Positions 35,748 to 44,611 of a stretch of DNA of 64,000 nucleotides are shown in pieces. Below the pieces are notes generated by a model, which saw only the letters and a list, made by a program, of their open reading frames with translations, was not told the origin of the DNA and did no database searches. A program made the translations under genes and the position numbers. This DNA comes from Ciceribacter sp. L1K22. Lineage in GTDB: Bacteria > Pseudomonadota > Alphaproteobacteria > Rhizobiales > Rhizobiaceae. Within the stretch, counting starts at the first letter, position 1. Each line of letters opens with the position of its first letter. The stretch covers positions 1,877,621-1,941,620 of the forward strand of contig NZ_JAGFPK010000001.1 in the NCBI RefSeq assembly GCF_017599385.1, read 5' to 3'.

Positions 35748-37730
35748 TCAGAGGATCAGGCGGAACTTCGCGAAGCCGTCCGCGCCGTTGCCGGCGTCCT
35801 CGATCTTGACGCTTTTCACCTCGCCCGCATATTGCCGCGCCTTCGGGCCGGTTTCGAACACGACCGTCGTGCCGGGCATCGGCGCGAACGACCAGTTGCC
35901 GTCGGCGGTCGGGTTGATCGTGTCCTGCGCGATGATGTAGCGCACGATCACGTCGCGGTTGGTGTCGGGCGCCACGAAGATCACCTTGTCGGACGCGATC
36001 TCCGGAAACTTGCCGCCGCCACCCGCACGGTAGTTGTTGGTCGCCACGACGAATTGCTGTTCCGGATTGATCGGCTGACCGGCGAAGGTCAGGTTGACGA
36101 TCCGATGGGACTCCGCGTTGACCACGCGGCCATCCTTGTCGAACCGGGCCGGCTTCGACAGGTCGATCTGGTAGGTGACGCCGTCGATCACGTCGAAATT
36201 GTAGGACGGGAAGTCCGGATTGAGGAGCGGCGCATCCTTGGCGCCCGGTTCGATCTGGTTGAACATTCCGGCCGACATTTCGAGCCAGTTCCGCACCTGC
36301 TCGCCGGTGATCAGCACGGCCTGAACCGTGTTCGGGTAGAGGTAAAGGTCGGCGACGTTCTTGATCGCCACGTCTCCGGCGGCGACATCGGTATAGTAGT
36401 CAGGACCGCCGCGTCCGCCGGCCTTGAACGGGGCCGCGGCCGACAGGACCGGGAAATCCTTGTACTCTCCGTCCTTCAGCATGTCGCGGATGTACCAGGT
36501 CTGGGCGTTCGACACGATCTGTACCGACGGATCGTCGGCGACCAGCGCGAAATAGGAATAGAGCGGTGCCGCCGTCTTGCCGACCGGGGTGCGCACATAG
36601 TCGAGTGTCGCCCGGTGCTCGTCCGCGACCGCGGCGACAACGTCCTCCTTGTCGCCGACATCGGCGACCACCTTGCGGTTCTCGTCGCGATGATAGATCG
36701 GACGGGCCTCGCAGGTGAAGTCGATGATCTTCCAGCTGTCGCCGTTCTTCTCGACGAGCAGGTCGATCAGTCCGAGATGCGAACCCCAGAAACCCGCCAT
36801 GACGGCGGGCTTGCCGAGCAGCGTTCCCTTGACGGTGTCGACGCCCTCGATGTCGGCGAAGTCCTTGGTGCCGGGGAAGACGAGATGCTGGTGACCGGTG
36901 AAGACGGCATCGATGCCTTCGACGCCAGCGAGGTAGAGCGAAGCGTTTTCCATCCGGTCGGACTGGCCCTTGCCCTCGATGCCGGAGTGGGAGAGGGCGA
37001 TGATGATGTCGGCGCCGTCCTGCTTCATGACCGGAACCCAGGCCTTGGCCGTCTCGACGATGTCGCGGGTCTGCGCCTTGCCCTCAAGCTTCTCCGCGTC
37101 CCAGACCATGATCTGCGGCGGAACGAAGCCGATGACGCCGACCTTGATGTCATGCATCTGGTCAGCGCCGTCGCGGATCGTCTTGTTGACGATCACATAG
37201 GGCGGGAAATGCAGTTCGTCCTTGGTCGGATCGCCGTTCAGTTCGCCCTTCGTCAGGTTAGCGCAAACGATCGGGAAATTGGCCCCCCGCAGCGTGTTGA
37301 ACATGAAGTCGAGCCCGTAGTTGAACTCGTGATTGCCGACGGTGCCGCAGTCGTAGCCGAGCACGTTCATCGCCTTCATGATCGGGTGGAGGTCGCCTTC
37401 CTTCATGCCCTTCTGATAGGCCATGTAGTCGCCCATCGGATTGCCTTGGAGAAGGTCGCCGTTGTCGACGAGCATCGTATTGGTGGCCTCGGCGCGGATC
37501 GCCGCGATGATCGAAGCCGTCCGGGCAAGGCCCATCGTGTCGCTCGGCTTGTCGGCGTAATAGTCGTAGGGCATCACGTTCACGTGGATGTCCGTCGTCT
37601 CCATGAGCCTGAGATGCGCCTGGTTGGCCGCCGCGCGGACGGAAAACGGATGCAGGACGATGAGCGCCGAAGTCGCCGCAAGCCCGCCGATGAAGCTCCT
37701 GCGGGAGATCGGGGTGATGAGAGGGGTCAT
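35748..37730 (-). CDS. cpdB: 2',3'-cyclic-nucleotide 2'-phosphodiesterase / 3'-nucleotidase
   Basis: The 660-residue periplasmic enzyme hydrolyses 2',3'-cyclic nucleotides and 3'-nucleotides for phosphate and nucleoside scavenging. It starts with a twin-arginine type signal (SRRSFIGGLAATSALIVL). The metallophosphatase domain (about 38-330) has TTDIHVNVMPYDYY, VDNGDLLQGNP, GNHEFNYGLDFM and GHQHLVFP as metal ligands. The C-terminal nucleotide-binding domain follows (NNYRAGGGGKFP is its characteristic loop). gaaggagc precedes the start. Confidence 0.95.
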   Translation of the reverse strand: MTPLITPISRRSFIGGLAATSALIVLHPFSVRAAANQAHLRLMETTDIHVNVMPYDYYADKPSDTMGLARTASIIAAIRAEATNTMLVDNGDLLQGNPMGDYMAYQKGMKEGDLHPIMKAMNVLGYDCGTVGNHEFNYGLDFMFNTLRGANFPIVCANLTKGELNGDPTKDELHFPPYVIVNKTIRDGADQMHDIKVGVIGFVPPQIMVWDAEKLEGKAQTRDIVETAKAWVPVMKQDGADIIIALSHSGIEGKGQSDRMENASLYLAGVEGIDAVFTGHQHLVFPGTKDFADIEGVDTVKGTLLGKPAVMAGFWGSHLGLIDLLVEKNGDSWKIIDFTCEARPIYHRDENRKVVADVGDKEDVVAAVADEHRATLDYVRTPVGKTAAPLYSYFALVADDPSVQIVSNAQTWYIRDMLKDGEYKDFPVLSAAAPFKAGGRGGPDYYTDVAAGDVAIKNVADLYLYPNTVQAVLITGEQVRNWLEMSAGMFNQIEPGAKDAPLLNPDFPSYNFDVIDGVTYQIDLSKPARFDKDGRVVNAESHRIVNLTFAGQPINPEQQFVVATNNYRAGGGGKFPEIASDKVIFVAPDTNRDVIVRYIIAQDTINPTADGNWSFAPMPGTTVVFETGPKARQYAGEVKSVKIEDAGNGADGFAKFRLIL

Positions 37731-37875
37731 GAGCGCGCTCCTTCGTTGGCGAGTCCGCCGCGGACTTTAGAGTCCATTTCGCAGGAGTGCATTTGGAAAA
37801 TGACGGCTGTATGAACACGGCGACGTAAAATCCTGCATTGCTGCGCGGATTTTTGCTGTCATCGCCAGCAAGCGG

Positions 37876-38211
37876 TCATTTTACCACGTGCAGGACCACC
37901 GGCTTGTGGAAATGCTTGAAATACGAGGCGATCTGCGCCGCCGTATTGCTGCTCTCCTCCACCTGCAGGCCCATCTTGCCAGCCCGGTACCAACGAACGG
38001 TGGCTTCGATCAGCCCCAGTTCGTGGGTCCTGATCTTGACGACCGCGCCTGATCGGGCGTCGAGCCAGCCGAACACCTCGATCGCCATGCCGAGCCTCGA
38101 GATGTCGATGACCCGGACGTCGGCCGTTTGATGCAGGAAGGTGAGGGTGCCGCGAAAGCTGCAACGGATGCGGTCAGCACGGCGGCCATCCATGTATTTT
38201 TTAGCATGCAT
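37876..38211 (-). CDS. PilZ domain protein
   Basis: This 111-residue protein is a single PilZ-like domain: DGRRADRIRC supplies the arginine motif and VIDISRLGMAIEVFG the second (D.S..G) motif. Its C-terminal part ATVRWYRAGKMGLQVEESSN parallels GTVRWCRNGRLGVQLRENSN in the next gene at 38505, which has the same length. The two look like a duplication. They lie about 290 bases apart on the same strand with a terminator after the upstream one. Cyclic-di-GMP binding is likely but not proven. Confidence 0.82.
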   Translation of the reverse strand: MHAKKYMDGRRADRIRCSFRGTLTFLHQTADVRVIDISRLGMAIEVFGWLDARSGAVVKIRTHELGLIEATVRWYRAGKMGLQVEESSNTAAQIASYFKHFHKPVVLHVVK

Positions 38212-38453
38212 TTGATTTCGCCTTTTTAATACAAACTTAAATGTACGCCATGGTTGCGCCCGGAAAATTGACGGAAGATGGCGATAATCAGTAAAATTGC
38301 ATGCAACTGACTAAAAAGGGGTTTTCATGCGCTATTTTTAGAAGAAAAAAGTGCGGAAGAGCCTGAGAAATAAGGGGTGTGGGCTAATTGGTGTTATGCA
38401 CAACAAAGTTGTGTCGCATGCGTCGGGTTGTATTTGAGGTGGGGCTAAAACAG
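38212..38453. other. Gap between the two PilZ genes
   Basis: No gene is seen. The stretch is AT-richer than its surroundings, contains repeated gcatg words (around 38299, 38329 and 38418), and must contain the promoter for the gene at 37876. Confidence 0.4.
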
Positions 38454-38477
38454 AAAAAGGGCGGCCAAGGCCGCCCT
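38454..38477 (-). terminator. Terminator of the upstream PilZ gene
   Basis: The stem agggcggcc / ggccgccct with a two-base loop is followed on the minus strand by five T residues. Confidence 0.85.
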
Positions 38478-38504
38478 GATCACGTCGATTGAAATGAGGA
38501 TGGC

Positions 38505-38840
38505 TCAGCGGCTGAGCACCGGGCGAACCTCTCGATGGAAATTGCGGAAATAGGCCGTCATCTTTGCCAGCGTATTGCTGTTCTCGCGCAGTTGGACGCC
38601 GAGCCTGCCATTGCGGCACCAGCGCACCGTGCCTTCGATCAGCCCGAAGCGGTCGTTGTTGATCTGCACCGTGCTTCCGTGCGCTGCGTGGAGCCTGCCG
38701 TAGAATTCGAGCGACAGGCCGGCCCGCGAAATGTCGAGAACCCTGGCATCGACTTCCTGGTTCAGGTGGCGGACGGTGCTGTCGATCCTCACCCGGCTGC
38801 GCGGCGTCTTGCGTCCGTCGATCTTCAACATGGGCTGCAT
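38505..38840 (-). CDS. PilZ domain protein
   Basis: The 111-residue product begins MQPMLKIDGRKTPRSRVR, with the arginine motif, followed by VLDISRAGLSLEFYG and GTVRWCRNGRLGVQLRENSN. The ATG at 38840 is chosen over longer options because ggggag stands seven bases upstream and the length then equals that of its sister at 37876. It is probably a small cyclic-di-GMP receptor. It has its own terminator at 38454. Confidence 0.82.
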   Translation of the reverse strand: MQPMLKIDGRKTPRSRVRIDSTVRHLNQEVDARVLDISRAGLSLEFYGRLHAAHGSTVQINNDRFGLIEGTVRWCRNGRLGVQLRENSNTLAKMTAYFRNFHREVRPVLSR

Positions 38841-38975
38841 GAATGGTCTCCCCGTGGTTTTACCCTCGGGAACGGTAACAGATGTGTCTTTCATCCCGTT
38901 GAATCCGATCGGTAGAATTGTCGAGATCGGCCAGGACGCCGGACATCTGTCGTAGGCCTGGACCATGGAATGCGC

Positions 38976-39740
38976 TCAGCGCTCCCGCCAAGCCTTCGGA
39001 GCCGCCACGTTCCTGCTGGTGGCAAGGTCCAGTTCCAGTCTGGTTTTCTCAACACCCGCGATCGCGCCGACGGTGAAGGCACCCCATGCCCTCAACACGA
39101 GTTTCGCTTCTCCGTTGACCACCGGTATCCGGTAATAATCGGGGCTGAATGTGTCGTGCAGGAAGAACTCAACGGAACCCTTCAAGAGGTCAGGATCGCT
39201 GGTCGCTCGCACGGTGATGGTGACTGTCTGCCACTCGGGGTCGAATTCGGATTGTTTGACCTCGGCTCCGATAACCAGCCCCTCGTTCTTCTCCAGACCA
39301 CCGAAGCGACCTTTCTGGGGATCGTTGTTCACGGTCGCAGGGGGCAGTTCCTCATCCACGCGCCGCACGCCGACTTGCGCCTCTCCTGAACCGCTTTCCA
39401 GCGCTTTGCGGATTTGCGCCAACTCCTCGAAGATTTGCCGCAGCTTCTGCTCCAACTGGTTGTCGAGCTCGATCGCAACAACTTTAGTGCTGTCGATCTT
39501 TTCGCTGTTCTCGTCGATTTTCTGGGCGAGATTGGCGGTGAAGCCGTCCTTTCCGACACTCAGACTGGCGATCTTCGGCGCGATGAGCGCGACGATGGCA
39601 ATCGACAGAAAGGTTGCGATCTTCAAATGATCCGCGCCACCCCAGCCGATCGCTTCGGCGATCGCGAGTATGGCGCACATCAGCGCGATCAGCATGCCAC
39701 CATGCTCGAGGGCGGTTTTCGTTCTCAAATTCTGTAGCAT
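38976..39740 (-). CDS. Membrane protein with coiled coil and pYEATS domain
   Basis: The 254-residue protein has two membrane helices (about residues 15-33 and 40-60). A predicted coiled coil follows (about 73-115, KIDENSEKID and LEQKLRQIFEELAQIRKAL). A C-terminal beta domain (about 144-242) has RFGGLEKN, TITVRATSDPDLLKGSVEFFLHDTFSP in outline and RAWGAFTVGAIA. This matches what I know of the prokaryotic YEATS (pYEATS) domain, a recognition module noted in bacterial signalling or conflict proteins. No partner effector gene is adjacent. The gene has a strong ribosome binding site (gaggagg on the minus strand). Function is unknown. Confidence 0.75.
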   Translation of the reverse strand: MLQNLRTKTALEHGGMLIALMCAILAIAEAIGWGGADHLKIATFLSIAIVALIAPKIASLSVGKDGFTANLAQKIDENSEKIDSTKVVAIELDNQLEQKLRQIFEELAQIRKALESGSGEAQVGVRRVDEELPPATVNNDPQKGRFGGLEKNEGLVIGAEVKQSEFDPEWQTVTITVRATSDPDLLKGSVEFFLHDTFSPDYYRIPVVNGEAKLVLRAWGAFTVGAIAGVEKTRLELDLATSRNVAAPKAWRER

Positions 39741-39823
39741 GTGATGGTCCTCCTCATCCTTTCTGTCAGTAAAGGAGTGAGTAAGGAAAAATGCAATCTG
39801 AAATAGATTTCCGCCAAGGATAC

Positions 39824-40282
39824 CTAAAGCCCCACATTCGGTCGGTCGATGACTTCCCGCAGCGCGAAGCTGGAATTGATCTTGACCACATGGGGAAGCG
39901 CCGAGAGCCAGTCGCGGTGGATGCGCTCATAGTCCTCCAGATCCTTGGCGGCGACGCGCAGGATGTAGTCGTATTCCCCCGACATCAGGTAGCAGACCAG
40001 AACATTGGGGCAGCGCTTTACCGCCGCCTCGAACTCCGTGAGCGTCTTGGCGAACTGGCCGGAGAGCGAGATGTGCACGATCACCATCATCTTGTAGTCG
40101 AGCGCCTTGTGCGACAGGCGGGCATGGTAGCCGCTGATGATGCCTTCCTTTTCGAGGATGTCGTGCCGCCGCGAGCACGCCGAGGCGCTGAGGCCCACCT
40201 TCTCCGCGAGTTCCGCATTGGTCATGCGGGCGTTTTGCTGAAGCGCCTTCAGAATGGCAAGATCGATGGTGTCGAGCTGCAT
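39824..40282 (-). CDS. aldR: Lrp/AsnC family regulator of alanine dehydrogenase
   Basis: The 152-residue protein has an N-terminal helix-turn-helix (LDTIDLAILKALQQNARMTN, then AELAEKVGLSASACSRR). A C-terminal RAM ligand domain follows (MVIVHISLSGQ, VLVCYLMSGEYDYILRVAAK). It is divergent from ald, the position of AldR regulators that switch on alanine dehydrogenase in response to alanine. The start at 40282 gives the normal family N-terminus. Assignment as AldR rests on context. Confidence 0.85.
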   Translation of the reverse strand: MQLDTIDLAILKALQQNARMTNAELAEKVGLSASACSRRHDILEKEGIISGYHARLSHKALDYKMMVIVHISLSGQFAKTLTEFEAAVKRCPNVLVCYLMSGEYDYILRVAAKDLEDYERIHRDWLSALPHVVKINSSFALREVIDRPNVGL

Positions 40283-40441
40283 GGTTCGAAGAATTCCCCT
40301 TGTTTTATCATTTAACGCAATTTTCTTCGAAAAGCAGCCGCTTGGCAATTCCAATACGCAAGGACATTCGGCGGATTTTCTGTTTGCATTTCCTCCTCGG
40401 AAAAATTCGGCGAAAGCCGCCAGACAAGAGAGGAACGCTCA
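40283..40441. promoter_or_regulatory. Divergent aldR-ald control region
   Basis: This 159-base gap must hold both promoters and the regulator sites. It is AT-rich next to aldR. I do not see a clean palindrome, which is usual for Lrp-family sites. Confidence 0.5.
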
Positions 40442-41560
40442 ATGCGTGTCGGGTGCCCGAAGGAAATCAAGAACCATGAATATCGTGTCGGCCTGACGCC
40501 CGGTGCGGTCCGTGAATATGTGGCCCATGGCCACGAGGTCCTGATCGAAACCGGAGCCGGGGCAGGCATTGGCGCCGATGACGGCGCCTACAGGGCGGCC
40601 GGCGCGAAGATCGCCGCCACCGCCAAGGACGTCTTCGAAAAGTCCGACATGATCGTCAAGGTCAAGGAGCCGCAGCCCTCCGAATGGGCGCAACTGCGCG
40701 ACGGCCAGATCCTCTATACCTATCTTCACCTCGCTCCGGATCCGGAACAGACCAAGGGCCTGATTGCCTCCGGCGTGACCGCGGTGGCCTATGAGACCGT
40801 GACCGACGACCGCGGCGGCCTGCCGCTGCTGGCCCCGATGTCGGAAGTCGCTGGACGTCTGGCCATTCAGGCGGGCGCGACCGCGCTCCAGAAGGCCCAT
40901 GGCGGCCGCGGCATTCTGCTCGGCGGCGTTCCGGGCGTGCTGCCGGCCAAGGTCACCGTCATCGGCGGTGGCGTCGTCGGTCTCCACGCCGCCAAGATGG
41001 CTGCCGGCCTCGGCGCCGATGTGACCATTCTCGATCGGTCGCTGCCGCGCCTGCGCCAGCTCGACGACATCTTCCACGGCCGCGTTCACACCGTGTATTC
41101 CACGATCGACGCTCTCGAACAGGAAGTCTTCTCGGCTGATCTCGTCATCGGAGCGGTGCTCATCCCCGGCGCCGCCGCGCCGAAGCTCGTCACCCGCGAA
41201 ATGCTCTCGGGCATGAAGAAGGGTGCCGTCATCGTCGACGTCGCCATCGACCAGGGCGGCTGCTTCGAGACCTCGCACGCCACCACGCATTCCGAGCCGA
41301 CCTACGAGGTCGACGGCATCGTGCACTACTGCGTCGCCAACATGCCCGGCGCCGTTCCGGTGACCTCGGCCCATGCGCTCAACAATGCGACGCTGGTCCA
41401 TGGCCTGGCACTTGCCGATCGCGGCCTGCGCGCCATCGCCGAGGACCGTCATCTGCGCAACGGTCTCAATGTCCACAAGGGCCGCGTTACCAACAAGCCG
41501 GTCGCCGAGGCCCTGGGCTACGAGGCCTTCGCGCCTGAGTCCGTGCTGAACGTCGCCTGA
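40442..41560 (+). CDS. ald: Alanine dehydrogenase
   Basis: The 372-residue enzyme interconverts L-alanine with pyruvate and ammonia using [23 protein letters not shown] is the typical start. [24 protein letters not shown] is the NAD-binding Rossmann loop. [12 protein letters not shown] and [12 protein letters not shown] carry substrate-binding residues. agaggaa precedes the start. It is divergent from aldR and followed by a terminator. Confidence 0.97.
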   Translation: MRVGCPKEIKNHEYRVGLTPGAVREYVAHGHEVLIETGAGAGIGADDGAYRAAGAKIAATAKDVFEKSDMIVKVKEPQPSEWAQLRDGQILYTYLHLAPDPEQTKGLIASGVTAVAYETVTDDRGGLPLLAPMSEVAGRLAIQAGATALQKAHGGRGILLGGVPGVLPAKVTVIGGGVVGLHAAKMAAGLGADVTILDRSLPRLRQLDDIFHGRVHTVYSTIDALEQEVFSADLVIGAVLIPGAAAPKLVTREMLSGMKKGAVIVDVAIDQGGCFETSHATTHSEPTYEVDGIVHYCVANMPGAVPVTSAHALNNATLVHGLALADRGLRAIAEDRHLRNGLNVHKGRVTNKPVAEALGYEAFAPESVLNVA

Positions 41561-41620
41561 GCGGCGATAAGACCGAAGAGGTTCCGCCCGTCGTGTGAGT
41601 GCGTAGGGGTGGAAAACGAG

Positions 41621-41657
41621 AGAGGGCCGGTCGCCCATCCGACCGGCCCTCTTCTTT
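41621..41657 (+). terminator. Terminator between ald and a convergent gene
   Basis: A perfect 12-bp stem (agagggccggtc / gaccggccctct) with an 8-base loop is followed by tcttttg on the plus strand. It probably serves both convergent genes. Confidence 0.8.
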
Positions 41658-41669
41658 TGTCGCGTCGCA

Positions 41670-42152
41670 TCATATGCCGGCCGGAGCTCTCTCGATCCGG
41701 CACTGATAGCAGTTGTTGCGGGCCGAGCGGACGTGGACGTAGGCGATGTCGTCCCGCGCCATGAGTTCCGTCGCCCGCTGCGTGATGCGCTCGGTCGGCG
41801 TCACTGCACCGGTGCCGTAGACGATACGGTCGTCGCGGTCGTAGCCGCGCACGATATAGTCGGAGCTCTCCAGCATGGGCGGCAGGATTTCGCTTGCCTC
41901 GTAGCGGTGGCAGTCACCTGCATGCAGGAAGATCGGACCCGTTTCGGCATAGGGTTGCGGGGCGGGGAAAGGCCGATGCGCGAGGACCAGATAGTCCTCG
42001 CCGGCCGCCACGAAACCCAGGCAATGGCGGCAGGGGATGCCGTCGCCATCGGAGACGCGGCGTTCGGGCAGCATGCCATAGGCATCGGGTCCGCCCGCGC
42101 GATAGACGGCGACCGTTTCGGTCGGCAGGGCCTGGAAGAGAATGTCGGACAT
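41670..42152 (-). CDS. DUF1203 domain protein
   Basis: The 160-residue protein matches the DUF1203 family. The CRHCLGFVAAGEDYLVLAHRPF segment, IFLHAGDCHRYEA and the end SARNNCYQCRIERA carry the conserved cysteines and histidines, which could bind a metal. Members are small cytoplasmic proteins of unknown role. The start at 42152 is fixed by caggagg a few bases upstream; a longer frame exists but lacks support. Confidence 0.88.
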   Translation of the reverse strand: MSDILFQALPTETVAVYRAGGPDAYGMLPERRVSDGDGIPCRHCLGFVAAGEDYLVLAHRPFPAPQPYAETGPIFLHAGDCHRYEASEILPPMLESSDYIVRGYDRDDRIVYGTGAVTPTERITQRATELMARDDIAYVHVRSARNNCYQCRIERAPAGI

Positions 42153-42324
42153 GGAAACCTCCTGTTGATGCGGCGACCATGGCGGCACAGGTCGCCACCA
42201 TCCACCCGATTCTTGCCCACGGAACGGGAATTCATGCCAAATTTCGTCGAGGAGGAGCGCTTGTGGACCCCGCGGCCTTGCCCTACAGAATCGGCATTTG
42301 GCCTGCCTTTTTCGGGGGAAAGAG

Positions 42325-43155
42325 ATGAATAGGACCCTTCTGCTTCTCGCCACGCTTGCGAGCCTCATCGGCGCACCGAGAATGGCGACCGCCCAGGAGA
42401 TCAATCTGGATGATTTCAACGAGGCGGAGACTCAGGAGGCGATCGATTTCGTCGTCGGCAACGCCATGTTCGTCCTCATCCACGAAGCCGGACACATGCT
42501 GATCTCGGAACTCGGCCTGCCGGTTCTTGGACGCGAGGAAGACGCCGTCGATGCGCTGTCCTCGATCCTGATGCTGGAACTGCGAGACGAGAATTTCGAC
42601 CGGATGATCACCGATTCCGCCGATGGCTGGTTCTTGTCCAGCGATCGCGCCGAGGAGGCCGGAGAGGAACTGGCCTTCTGGGACAGCCATGGACTCGATC
42701 GCCAGCGCGCCTACCAGATGATCTGCATGATGGTTGGGCATGACGCCGAGGGGTTCAAGGAATTCGCCGATTCCATGGATTTTCCCGATGATCGCCGCGA
42801 GGAATGCACCTACGAATATGCCGCCGCCGCGACCAGCTGGCTCGGTCTTCTCTCGCCACACATGACCGAGGGCACCGACGGCGCCAAGTTCAAGGTCAGC
42901 TACGAGACGCCAAAGGACGAGAGCCTTGTTCTCTATGCGGAACTGCTGAAGCAGTCAGGCGTGCTCGAAATGCTTCAGTCAATGATCGGCGACAGCTTCA
43001 AGCTCAACGACGGCATCCGCGTCACCGGCAAGGCCTGCGGCCAGCCGAACGCCTTCTGGCATCCGGCCGAGCGCGAGATCACCTACTGCTACGAACTTGC
43101 CCAGTACCATATGGGCCTGATCGCCCAGTGGCTTGTGGATCAGCGCGAGCAATAA
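42325..43155 (+). CDS. DUF4344 family putative zinc metallopeptidase
   Basis: The 276-residue protein has a signal peptide (MNRTLLLLATLASLIGA, cut after ATAQ) and a zincin-like motif HEAGH at residues 53-57. A downstream acidic stretch (EEDAVDALSS) may give the third ligand. C-terminal cysteines (EECTYEYAAAATSW, GKACGQPNAFW, ITYCYELAQ) fit a periplasmic location. It belongs to the DUF4344 group, whose substrates are unknown. A strong ribosome binding site (gggggaaaga) supports the start. Its stop is two bases from that of the convergent sulfurtransferase gene. Confidence 0.85.
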   Translation: MNRTLLLLATLASLIGAPRMATAQEINLDDFNEAETQEAIDFVVGNAMFVLIHEAGHMLISELGLPVLGREEDAVDALSSILMLELRDENFDRMITDSADGWFLSSDRAEEAGEELAFWDSHGLDRQRAYQMICMMVGHDAEGFKEFADSMDFPDDRREECTYEYAAAATSWLGLLSPHMTEGTDGAKFKVSYETPKDESLVLYAELLKQSGVLEMLQSMIGDSFKLNDGIRVTGKACGQPNAFWHPAEREITYCYELAQYHMGLIAQWLVDQREQ

Positions 43156-43157
43156 GC

Positions 43158-44591
43158 TCAGAGCCCTGGCGTGTCGCGGCGGATCGCCGTCAGAAGCTCG
43201 GCGTCCGTCATCGGATCGATGATCGCGTCATAGGTCTCGACCGGAGAAAAACCGTAGCGCTGGTAGAGTTGCAGCGCGCGGGGGTGATCGAGCGAATTGG
43301 TCGTCACCGTCAGCTTCGTCGGATTGTCCTGCCAGGCCGCATAGAGCGCCTGCAGGAGGAACCATTTTCCGAGCCCAAGACCGAGTGCGTGTTCCATCAG
43401 GCCGAAATAGGAGAGCTCGACCGACTCGTCGTCCTGCTTGGCGAACTCGTAGAAGCCGGCCGGCGCGCCGTTGACGTAGAGCACCGAGATCGAGACCTTG
43501 GGGTCGTGGATCACCGCCTTCAGTTCGTCGTCGGTCATCCTCAGCCGCTCGAACCAGTGCCACCGGGCGCCGACCTGCCGCTGCAGGTAGCGATAGAAGG
43601 GAAGCGGAATATCCACCGCCCGCATGATCGCGGTCTGGATGTTGACGGGCACCGGCAGGCTGGCCTTCGGCGGCGCCGTCATCTCGAGCCGGGTGACTTT
43701 CGCGGTCAGCGGCCCGGAGGCGGTTTGCGCCAATGTCTCGGCGGGTCCGGTGGCGACCGGCGTTTCCTTCTTGCCGCCCCATTCCGACCAGGAGCCGTCA
43801 TAGAGCGAATTATCGGTGTGGCCGAGGCTTTCCAGCGCCAGCGTGATGACGGCGGCGGTAACGCCAGAGCCGCAGCTCGTGACAACGGGTTTCGTCAGGT
43901 CGATGCCGGCTTTCGTGAAGATCGAGCGGAGCTCGGCAAGGTCCTTCAGATGGCCATCTTCGGAGAGCGAGACCGCAGGAACGCTGCGCGCGCCCGGCAT
44001 GTGGCCGGACCGCATGCCTTCGCGCGGCTCCGGTACCTCGCCGGTGAAGCGTCCTTCCGGACGGGCATCGGCAATCTGCTGATCGCCAGCATCGACGATC
44101 TGGGTCATTTCGCCGAAGGAGGTGACGCGGCGGCGGTCGAACCGCGGCGTGAACACCGCAGGCGCCGGTTCCGGCAGGTCCGTCTCCAGCGGACGCCCTT
44201 CAGCCTTCCAGCCGTCAAGGCCGCCGTCGAGCAGGTAGACATTGCGCGCGCCCATGACCCGCAACATCCACCAGACGCGCGGCGCCGAAAAGAACCCGGG
44301 CCCGTCATAGACGACGATCGTGTCGGTCGCGGAAATGCCGAGCTTGCCGATCTCGGCGGCGAAGAAGTCGGGCGAGGGCAGGGAATGGGGCAGGCCGGTG
44401 GTGGTGTCGGCGATCACGTCCTGGTCGAAAAACACGGCGCCCGGAATGTGGCCGGCGGCATAGTCGAGCGCGCCGTTTCGGTGTTGCGCCGGCAGGTACC
44501 ACGAGGCATCGACGATCCGGAATTCCGGGGCGCCCAGCTGTTTCTCCACCCAGTCGGCGGATACGACGAAACGGCTCTTTTCCCCGGACAT
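43158..44591 (-). CDS. 3-mercaptopyruvate sulfurtransferase fused to a GNAT acetyltransferase
   Basis: The 477-residue protein joins two enzymes. Residues 1-280 are a double-rhodanese sulfurtransferase of the SseA type: the catalytic Cys240 lies in SCGSGVTA, the loop that prefers 3-mercaptopyruvate, and GHIPGAVFFD and SLYDGSWSEWG are family marks. Residues about 297-477 are a GNAT N-acetyltransferase domain (VLYVNGAPAGFYEF, ELSYFGLMEHALGLGLGKWF, VTTNSLDHPRALQLYQRYGF). SseA is usually a protein of about 280 residues with a separate acetyltransferase gene. It is the last gene of the operon cysK - alaX - this gene, starting 20 bases after alaX. Confidence 0.92.
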   Translation of the reverse strand: MSGEKSRFVVSADWVEKQLGAPEFRIVDASWYLPAQHRNGALDYAAGHIPGAVFFDQDVIADTTTGLPHSLPSPDFFAAEIGKLGISATDTIVVYDGPGFFSAPRVWWMLRVMGARNVYLLDGGLDGWKAEGRPLETDLPEPAPAVFTPRFDRRRVTSFGEMTQIVDAGDQQIADARPEGRFTGEVPEPREGMRSGHMPGARSVPAVSLSEDGHLKDLAELRSIFTKAGIDLTKPVVTSCGSGVTAAVITLALESLGHTDNSLYDGSWSEWGGKKETPVATGPAETLAQTASGPLTAKVTRLEMTAPPKASLPVPVNIQTAIMRAVDIPLPFYRYLQRQVGARWHWFERLRMTDDELKAVIHDPKVSISVLYVNGAPAGFYEFAKQDDESVELSYFGLMEHALGLGLGKWFLLQALYAAWQDNPTKLTVTTNSLDHPRALQLYQRYGFSPVETYDAIIDPMTDAELLTAIRRDTPGL

Positions 44592-44611
44592 GCTCTTCTC
44601 CCGTCAATGCT

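Noticed and set aside
35499-37814. Open frame of about 771 codons opposite cpdB
   Set aside because: Antisense to a clear CpdB gene and arginine/histidine-rich in the way such shadows are; no motif.
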